From JBBIND01 sp037444075 (lineage in GTDB: Bacteria > Acidobacteriota > Terriglobia > Bryobacterales > Bryobacteraceae), in NCBI GenBank assembly GCA_037444075.1, contig JBBIND010000012.1, positions 1-64,000 on the forward strand: DNA of 64,000 nt. Reading direction: 5' to 3'. The position numbers were made by a program, and so were the translations under genes. This document shows positions 59,469 through 64,000 of the stretch, piece after piece (position 1 is the stretch's first letter; the number at the start of each line of letters is the position of its first letter). Below the pieces are notes generated by a model. It worked only from the letters and a program-made list of their open reading frames with translations. It did not search any database and was not told the DNA's origin.

Positions 59469-60641
59469 ATGACTGACCTGGCGGGACGGGAAATCGTCGT
59501 AGTGATCGATGACGATCACGCCATGCGTCTGTCCTGCGAGAAGATCCTGCTCCGGATGGGATTCCATGTCGAGAGCTTCGACAACGGAGCGTTGGGCCTT
59601 GACGCTGTGACCAGGCTAAAGCCTTCACTCGTCGTCGTTGACCTCAAGATGCCCGGCCTGGGCGGCATGGAAGTCATCGCGCGTGTTCATGCCATCGACG
59701 CGGACATCGTTATCGTCGTGATAACCGGGTACGCGACCATTGACACTGCCGTGGAAGCCATGCGCAACGGCGCCTATGACTTCCTGCCTAAGCCGTTCAT
59801 GCCCGACGCGTTGCGCTTGATTGTCAATCGCGGCCTCGAGCGCCGCCGCCTGGCGCTCGAATCCCACCGGCACGAACAGGAGCGGGAAATGCTCAAACGG
59901 CGTTTGGTGACCTTCGTTTCCCACCAGTTGCAGACGCCGCTGGTGGCGATCCACCAATACCTGGACGTGCTGAGGCACGTTGGTTGCGAAGAGGCCGTGG
60001 ACCCCCAGCGCCTCGAGTGGATCAACCGAGGCCTCCGCCGGACGGAAGACATGCAGAGGTTGATCCGTAATTGGCTGGCACTTTCCAAGGTCGAAAGCCA
60101 GTGCCTGGCGGTCCGGCGTGAGCGGGTTGACCTGAAGTGCGTCATCTCAGATTTACTCGAAACCTACGGAAAGCTCGCCTCGGCTGACCGCATCACTCTC
60201 GAATCGCGCCTACCAGAGGATGCCTGCTGCGTCAGTGGAGACCCGGACTGCATCTGCGCCCTGATTGACAACCTCGTTACCAACGCCATCAAATACAACC
60301 GTCCAGGCGGCCGCGTGACCGTCTCCGGTGAGCGTTTCGGCGCCGAAGTTACAATCCGGGTGAGCGATACCGGCGTCGGCATTGCAGGGGACTTGTTGCC
60401 CAGGTTGTTTGAGGAGTTCTTTCGGGTTGAACCCACCGCTGGAGATTCTCCTCCTGCGGAATCGGGGCGCCTGAAACGGACCGGCAGTGGCTTGGGCCTG
60501 CCAATTTGCCGCCGGATCGCCACCGAGTTGGGCGGCAGCATCGGCGTGGAGAGCACTCTGGGCGTCGGCTCCACTTTCTGGGTGCGCCTGCCCGCCTGCC
60601 GCGGCGTCTTGAAGGATCTCTCCGCCACCGCGACACCTTGA
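59469..60641 (+). CDS. Receiver-kinase hybrid (intact phosphoacceptor)
   Basis: Soluble protein of 390 residues with the same layout as the hybrid at 55.6 kb: receiver (D14/D15, acceptor D58, K108), HisKA with H152 in VSHQLQTPL, and HATPase (DNLVTNAIKYN, SDTGVGIAGDL, GSGLGLPICRR). The receiver is N-terminal, so signals enter by phosphotransfer and leave through the kinase part, the reverse of most hybrids. No DNA-binding domain. The nucleotide sequence around the first motif (GTGATCGATGACGATCACGC) is almost identical to the paralogue, indicating tandem duplication. Confidence 0.9.
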   Translation: MTDLAGREIVVVIDDDHAMRLSCEKILLRMGFHVESFDNGALGLDAVTRLKPSLVVVDLKMPGLGGMEVIARVHAIDADIVIVVITGYATIDTAVEAMRNGAYDFLPKPFMPDALRLIVNRGLERRRLALESHRHEQEREMLKRRLVTFVSHQLQTPLVAIHQYLDVLRHVGCEEAVDPQRLEWINRGLRRTEDMQRLIRNWLALSKVESQCLAVRRERVDLKCVISDLLETYGKLASADRITLESRLPEDACCVSGDPDCICALIDNLVTNAIKYNRPGGRVTVSGERFGAEVTIRVSDTGVGIAGDLLPRLFEEFFRVEPTAGDSPPAESGRLKRTGSGLGLPICRRIATELGGSIGVESTLGVGSTFWVRLPACRGVLKDLSATATP

Positions 60642-60699
60642 AGGGTCGCCGCTCAACCGGGACCGGCCTGGCCCGTTCTCAGGGTCACTGGAACAGCTA

Positions 60700-60729
60700 C
60701 TGGCACTGAAAAAGTAAGTCCTCTATAAT
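60700..60729 (+). promoter_or_regulatory. Promoter candidate for the ffh cluster
   Basis: CTGGCA (60700-60705), an 18-base spacer and a perfect TATAAT (60724-60729) lie 67 bases before the ffh start. The -35 matches four of six consensus bases. Confidence 0.5.
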
Positions 60730-60795
60730 GAAAGAACTGCTAGGGCAGTGGTGTGTCGAGATTCCCCGGCAACCTGAATCACCCGGACCCCGGAA

Positions 60796-62148
60796 ATGTT
60801 CGAGAATTTATCTGAAAAGCTGCAGCGTGTTTTCAAGAACTTGCGCGGCGAAGGCAAGCTGACAGCCGAAAACATGGAAGCCGCCTTGCGCGAGATTCGT
60901 CTCGCGCTGCTCGAGGCCGACGTCCATTTCCGCGTCGTGAAGCAGATTGTCGAGGGTGTCCGGCAGAAGGCGATGGGGCAGGACGTGCTGACCGCCCTTT
61001 CTCCGGCACAGCAGGTGACCAAGATTGTCCGCGATGAACTCGTGGCCATCCTCGGCAGCCACGCCTCCCGCCTCCGGCTCGCCAACGAACCCCCCAGCGT
61101 CATTCTGATCACGGGATTGCAGGGTTCCGGCAAGACGACCAGCACGGGCAAGCTGGCCCGGTGGCTTTCGCGCAACGGGCACAGCCCGATCATGGTTTCG
61201 GTGGACGTCTACCGTCCCGCCGCGCGGCAGCAGTTGAGCGTTATCGGGCGCAGCCTGAAGATGCCGGTGTTCGAGGGCGAGGCCGACGCTCAGACGCCGC
61301 TTGCCCTGGCGCGGGGAGCGCGCCGCGAGGCCGTGCAGACCGGCAGGGACGTGGTCCTGGTGGACACCGCCGGGCGGCTGCACATCGATGATCAGCTGAT
61401 GGAAGAGCTGACGCAGTTGAAGGCCGCGCTTTCGCCCACCGAGGTGCTGTTCGTCGCTGACGCCATGACCGGTCAGGACGCCGTGCGCAGCGCCGAGGAG
61501 TTCCACAAGCGTTTGGGCATCACCGGCGTGGTGCTTACCAAGATGGACGGCGATGCGCGCGGCGGCGCGGCTTTGTCCATCCGCATGGTGACGGGCCAGC
61601 CACTAAAGTTTGTCGGTTTGGGCGAGAAGTTCGACGCTCTGGAGGTTTTTCACCCGGACAGGGTCTCCGAGCGGATTCTCGGCATGGGCGACGTGCTGTC
61701 GCTGATCGAAAAGGTGGAAGAAACCATCGATCAGAAACAGGCCGAGCGCATGCAGCAGAAGATGCTCGAAAACGACTTCACGCTGGAGGACTTCCGAGAC
61801 CAGTTGCGCCAGTTGCGCAAGCTCGGCCCGCTCGAATCCCTGCTGGGCATGATGCCGAAGATCGGCCCGCTGAAGGATCTCAAGAACGTCCAGGTGGACG
61901 AGGACCAGATTACGCGCGTGGTGGCCATCATCGATTCGATGACCCCCAGGGAGCGCGGCAACCACATGATTATCAACGGCTCCCGGCGGCGGCGCATTGC
62001 GCGCGGCAGCGGGACCACCGTGCAGGAAGTGAATCAGTTGCTCAAGCAGTACACGCAAGCGCGTAAGATGATGAAGACGTTTTCGGGCGGGTTCATGGGC
62101 AAGCGGCTCAGTAAGCTCAACTTGCCGGGTCTCCCCGGCCGTATGTAG
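60796..62148 (+). CDS. ffh: Signal recognition particle protein Ffh (SRP54)
   Basis: GTPase that binds signal sequences of nascent membrane proteins together with 4.5S RNA. The 450 residues have N, G and M domains. G motifs are LITGLQGSGKTTSTGKLARW near 104-123, VDVYRPAA near 135, VDTAGRLHID near 191 and LTKMDGDARGGAAL near 247. The Met-rich M domain lies at about 320-450 (RMQQKMLENDF, MIINGSRRRRIARGSGT, KMMKTFSGGFMGK). First gene of the conserved ffh-rpsP-khpA-rimM-trmD cluster. Confidence 0.96.
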   Translation: MFENLSEKLQRVFKNLRGEGKLTAENMEAALREIRLALLEADVHFRVVKQIVEGVRQKAMGQDVLTALSPAQQVTKIVRDELVAILGSHASRLRLANEPPSVILITGLQGSGKTTSTGKLARWLSRNGHSPIMVSVDVYRPAARQQLSVIGRSLKMPVFEGEADAQTPLALARGARREAVQTGRDVVLVDTAGRLHIDDQLMEELTQLKAALSPTEVLFVADAMTGQDAVRSAEEFHKRLGITGVVLTKMDGDARGGAALSIRMVTGQPLKFVGLGEKFDALEVFHPDRVSERILGMGDVLSLIEKVEETIDQKQAERMQQKMLENDFTLEDFRDQLRQLRKLGPLESLLGMMPKIGPLKDLKNVQVDEDQITRVVAIIDSMTPRERGNHMIINGSRRRRIARGSGTTVQEVNQLLKQYTQARKMMKTFSGGFMGKRLSKLNLPGLPGRM

Positions 62149-62185
62149 GAAATTCTTTGGGAGTGAACACAGGAGAGAAGTTTGT

Positions 62186-62443
62186 ATGTTAGCAATTCGG
62201 TTGGCCCGGTTCGGCGCTAAGAAGAAGCCCACTTACCGGGTGGTGGTGATTGACAAGCGTCGGGCGCGCGACAGCCGGTGCGTCGAGGTGGTAGGGCATT
62301 ACAACCCGGTGGCTCAGCCCGCCGAGGTAGTACTCGACACCGAGCGGATTCAGCATTGGATCAAGGTGGGGGCTCAGCCCAGTGACACGGTTGCCCGTTT
62401 GTTGCAGAACAACCCCGCGCCCGCCGCTGAAACCGCAGCCTGA
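62186..62443 (+). CDS. rpsP: 30S ribosomal protein S16
   Basis: Ribosomal protein of 85 residues. It opens MLAIRLARFGAKKKPTYRVV and continues VVIDKRRARDSRCVEVVGHY, both diagnostic of S16. Normal length. AGGAGAG stands at good distance before the ATG. Spaced 37 bp after ffh, in the usual order. Confidence 0.96.
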   Translation: MLAIRLARFGAKKKPTYRVVVIDKRRARDSRCVEVVGHYNPVAQPAEVVLDTERIQHWIKVGAQPSDTVARLLQNNPAPAAETAA

Positions 62444-62514
62444 TTTCCCGCAGATCTGCCTACGGCTCCAGCGCGCCTAATGGTATTATCGAGACAAGGA
62501 TAGGAGGCGCCGTC

Positions 62515-62754
62515 ATGGCAGGGATGAAGGAACTTGTTGAAGAAATAGCGAAGGCGCTTGTGGACATCCCGGAACAGGTTGGTGTTCGCGAGGTACAGGG
62601 GGAACAAGTAACAGTCCTGGAACTTCGCGTCGCTCCGAGCGACCTAGGCAAAGTGATCGGCAAGCAGGGCAGGACGGCACGCTCGATCCGCACCTTGCTG
62701 GGGGCCGCCGGGATGAAGCTGAACCGGCGTTTCACGCTGGAAATACTGGAGTAA
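62515..62754 (+). CDS. khpA: KH-domain RNA-binding protein KhpA
   Basis: Seventy-nine residues with a single KH domain. The GxxG loop is in DLGKVIGKQGRTARSIRTL near 43-61. Family members bind small RNAs and mRNAs and, in some Gram-positives, partner with KhpB. Located between rpsP and rimM as usual. A strong AGGAGG precedes the start. Confidence 0.93.
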   Translation: MAGMKELVEEIAKALVDIPEQVGVREVQGEQVTVLELRVAPSDLGKVIGKQGRTARSIRTLLGAAGMKLNRRFTLEILE

Positions 62755-62811
62755 GAACTGGCTTCAGGGGAACACCCGGGTTCCGGTCCTGATATCGGGG
62801 CCGAGCATCAC

Positions 62812-63339
62812 TTGGTAGTTTTGGCGCGGCTGGTTAAGGTCCGCGGGAATCGCGGCGAGTTGGCGGCCGAGCCGATGAGTCATCGAGTAGAGCGCCTGGA
62901 AGAACTGGAGGAAGTGGTCCTCCGCACTCCGGAGGGCACGCTGCTCGAGCCGGGGAGTTTTCAGGTTGAGGAAGTTTGGCGCCACGCTGGCCGCGTGATC
63001 TTCAAGTTTCAGGGGATCGATTCGATCTCCGAAGCGGAACGGTTGCGGGGCGCGCATGTCTGTGTGCCCGGCAGTAGCCTGGAGCCGTTGCCCGCGGGTG
63101 AGTATTACCACTCGGATCTGGTTGGTTGCCGGGTGGTGTTGCGCGCCGGCGGTGAACAGATCGGCGTGGTAAGCGGTCTGATTGAACAGGGAGAGACAGC
63201 CGTGCTGGAGATAGACACCGGAGGCAGCCGTGGCCCGGTGTTAATCCCTCTGGCGCGAGCGATTTGCGTGGAGATCGACGTGGATGCCCGGCGCATCGTC
63301 GTCGATCCGCCCGAAGGCTTGCTGGATCTGAATCGTTGA
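62812..63339 (+). CDS. rimM: Ribosome maturation factor RimM
   Basis: Thirty-S assembly factor of 175 residues that binds S19. The N-terminal RimM domain (VVLARLVKVRGNRGELAAEP, HVCVPGSSLEPLPAGEYYHSD-like boundary) is followed by a PRC-barrel (LVGCRVVLRAGGEQIGVV, VLIPLARAICVEIDVDARRI). No ATG or GTG exists between the khpA stop and the conserved region, so a TTG start at 62812 is the best choice. The frame is the same as that of khpA, separated by TAA and 17 codons. The stop overlaps trmD by one base (TGATG). Confidence 0.92.
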   Translation: MVVLARLVKVRGNRGELAAEPMSHRVERLEELEEVVLRTPEGTLLEPGSFQVEEVWRHAGRVIFKFQGIDSISEAERLRGAHVCVPGSSLEPLPAGEYYHSDLVGCRVVLRAGGEQIGVVSGLIEQGETAVLEIDTGGSRGPVLIPLARAICVEIDVDARRIVVDPPEGLLDLNR

Positions 63340-64000
63340 TGGTGTTTCACATACTGACGCTTTTCCCGGAGTTCTTCGCGGGCCCGTTCGGCCACGGAGT
63401 CGTGGGGCGGGCGATCGAAGCCGGCCAGGCGCAGGTGCACATCCACAACCTGCGGGATTGGACGTTTGACCGCCACAAGACGGTCGACGATCGCCCCTTT
63501 GGGGGTGGCGAGGGCATGGTGATTAAGCCCGAGCCGGTGTTTCTGGCGGTGGAGTCGATCTGGCCCGAGAGGACCGCGGACCGGCGAGTGATTTTGTTGT
63601 CTGCCCAGGGACGCCTGTTCCGGCAGGCTGAGGCGCGGCGCCTGAGCAAGGCGCCCGAATTGCTGCTGATTTGCGGGCGCTATGAGGGCGTTGACGAGCG
63701 GGTGGCTGAGCGGCTGGCCGACGAGGAACTGTCCATCGGCGACTATGTGCTGAGCGGCGGTGAGTGGGCGGCGGCCGTGGTGATCGATGCGGTGGTTCGT
63801 TTACTGCCCGGCGTGCTGGGCAACGAGCGTTCGGCGCTGGAGGAATCCTTCAGCTCCGCCGAAGGAGAGCAAGGCGAATCCGGCACAACGCTGGACTGCC
63901 CGCACTATACGCGCCCGGCGGAGTTTCGGGGCTGGAAAGTGCCGGAGTTGCTGCTGAGCGGCAACCACGAGCAGATCCGCCGGTGGCGCCGCGAGGCAGC
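63339..64000 (+). CDS. trmD: tRNA (guanine-N1)-methyltransferase TrmD, truncated by window end
   Basis: First 220 codons of TrmD, which makes m1G37 in tRNA. It opens MVFHILTLFPEFFAGPFGHG. The substrate region has RPFGGGEGMVIKPEPV near 51-66, and the trefoil-knot SAM site is ICGRYEGVDERVAERL near 109-124 with ELSIGDYVLSGGEWAA near 128-143. The frame is open to the last base; about 25-45 residues should follow outside the window. Start ATG at 63339 overlaps the rimM stop. Confidence 0.94.
   Translation, partial: MVFHILTLFPEFFAGPFGHGVVGRAIEAGQAQVHIHNLRDWTFDRHKTVDDRPFGGGEGMVIKPEPVFLAVESIWPERTADRRVILLSAQGRLFRQAEARRLSKAPELLLICGRYEGVDERVAERLADEELSIGDYVLSGGEWAAAVVIDAVVRLLPGVLGNERSALEESFSSAEGEQGESGTTLDCPHYTRPAEFRGWKVPELLLSGNHEQIRRWRREA

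Overview
The window is high-GC bacterial chromosome that reads like a member of the Acidobacteriota, probably near Bryobacteraceae/Solibacter. The evidence is an Oar-like TonB-dependent giant receptor with a carboxypeptidase-regulatory N-domain, a secreted VWFA-domain protein, several Gfo/Idh/MocA dehydrogenases paired with TIM-barrel sugar isomerases, and a large secreted PIG-L-type protein. This taxonomic call is inference from gene content. A run of ten N at 23432-23441, followed by a foreign acyl-CoA dehydrogenase fragment and a diverged second copy of the same 49 bp of hemE, shows that the sequence is an assembled (probably metagenomic) scaffold. Linkage across that point is not secure.

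Layout. 1-9.8 kb: a short repeat cluster, pepA, a 3-hydroxyacyl-CoA dehydrogenase, an MFS transporter, glgC, and a coupled operon of PIG-L protein, 39-aa membrane peptide and sodium:solute symporter. 9.7-16.2 kb: a glycosyltransferase, an MscS-like membrane protein, a DUF4332-type protein, a degenerate receiver, an FmdB zinc ribbon, an internally deleted galT remnant, and a sugar isomerase/oxidoreductase pair. 16.3-26.8 kb: the translation cluster rimP-nusA-infB-ylxP-rbfA, running with overlapping stop/start codons into apbE, hemE, hemH and a HemY-type oxidase. 26.8-32.3 kb: a secreted hypothetical protein, a threonine dehydratase-like enzyme, a zinc-ribbon membrane protein, an EamA transporter, a PfkB kinase and a CbiX-ferredoxin reductase fusion. 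32.3-48.4 kb: the TonB receptor, a winged-helix regulator, selB, a VWFA protein, further Gfo/Idh/MocA and sugar enzymes, purC-cvpA, and a sugar operon led by a glycosyltransferase-methyltransferase fusion.

48.5-60.6 kb is the most interesting block. A tightly overlapping minus-strand operon encodes HdrC-HdrB-HdrA, MvhD, both subunits of a [NiFe] hydrogenase and its maturation protease. This is the gene set of an electron-bifurcating hydrogenase/heterodisulfide reductase complex, in an organism that should lack the methanogen heterodisulfide. Diverging from it is an array of two receiver-kinase hybrids, a membrane sensor kinase and a stand-alone response regulator. An 18-bp perfect palindrome overlaps a -10 hexamer upstream of hdrC. 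The two hybrids are paralogues, and one has glutamine in place of the phosphoacceptor histidine. 60.7-64 kb: the ffh-rpsP-khpA-rimM-trmD cluster, with trmD running off the end.

Architecture. Five of nine convergent gene pairs interlock their stop codons in a shared CTAG or CTAA, and many same-strand neighbours overlap by ATGA, GTGA or TTGA. No tRNA, rRNA, CRISPR array or insertion-sequence transposase was recognised.
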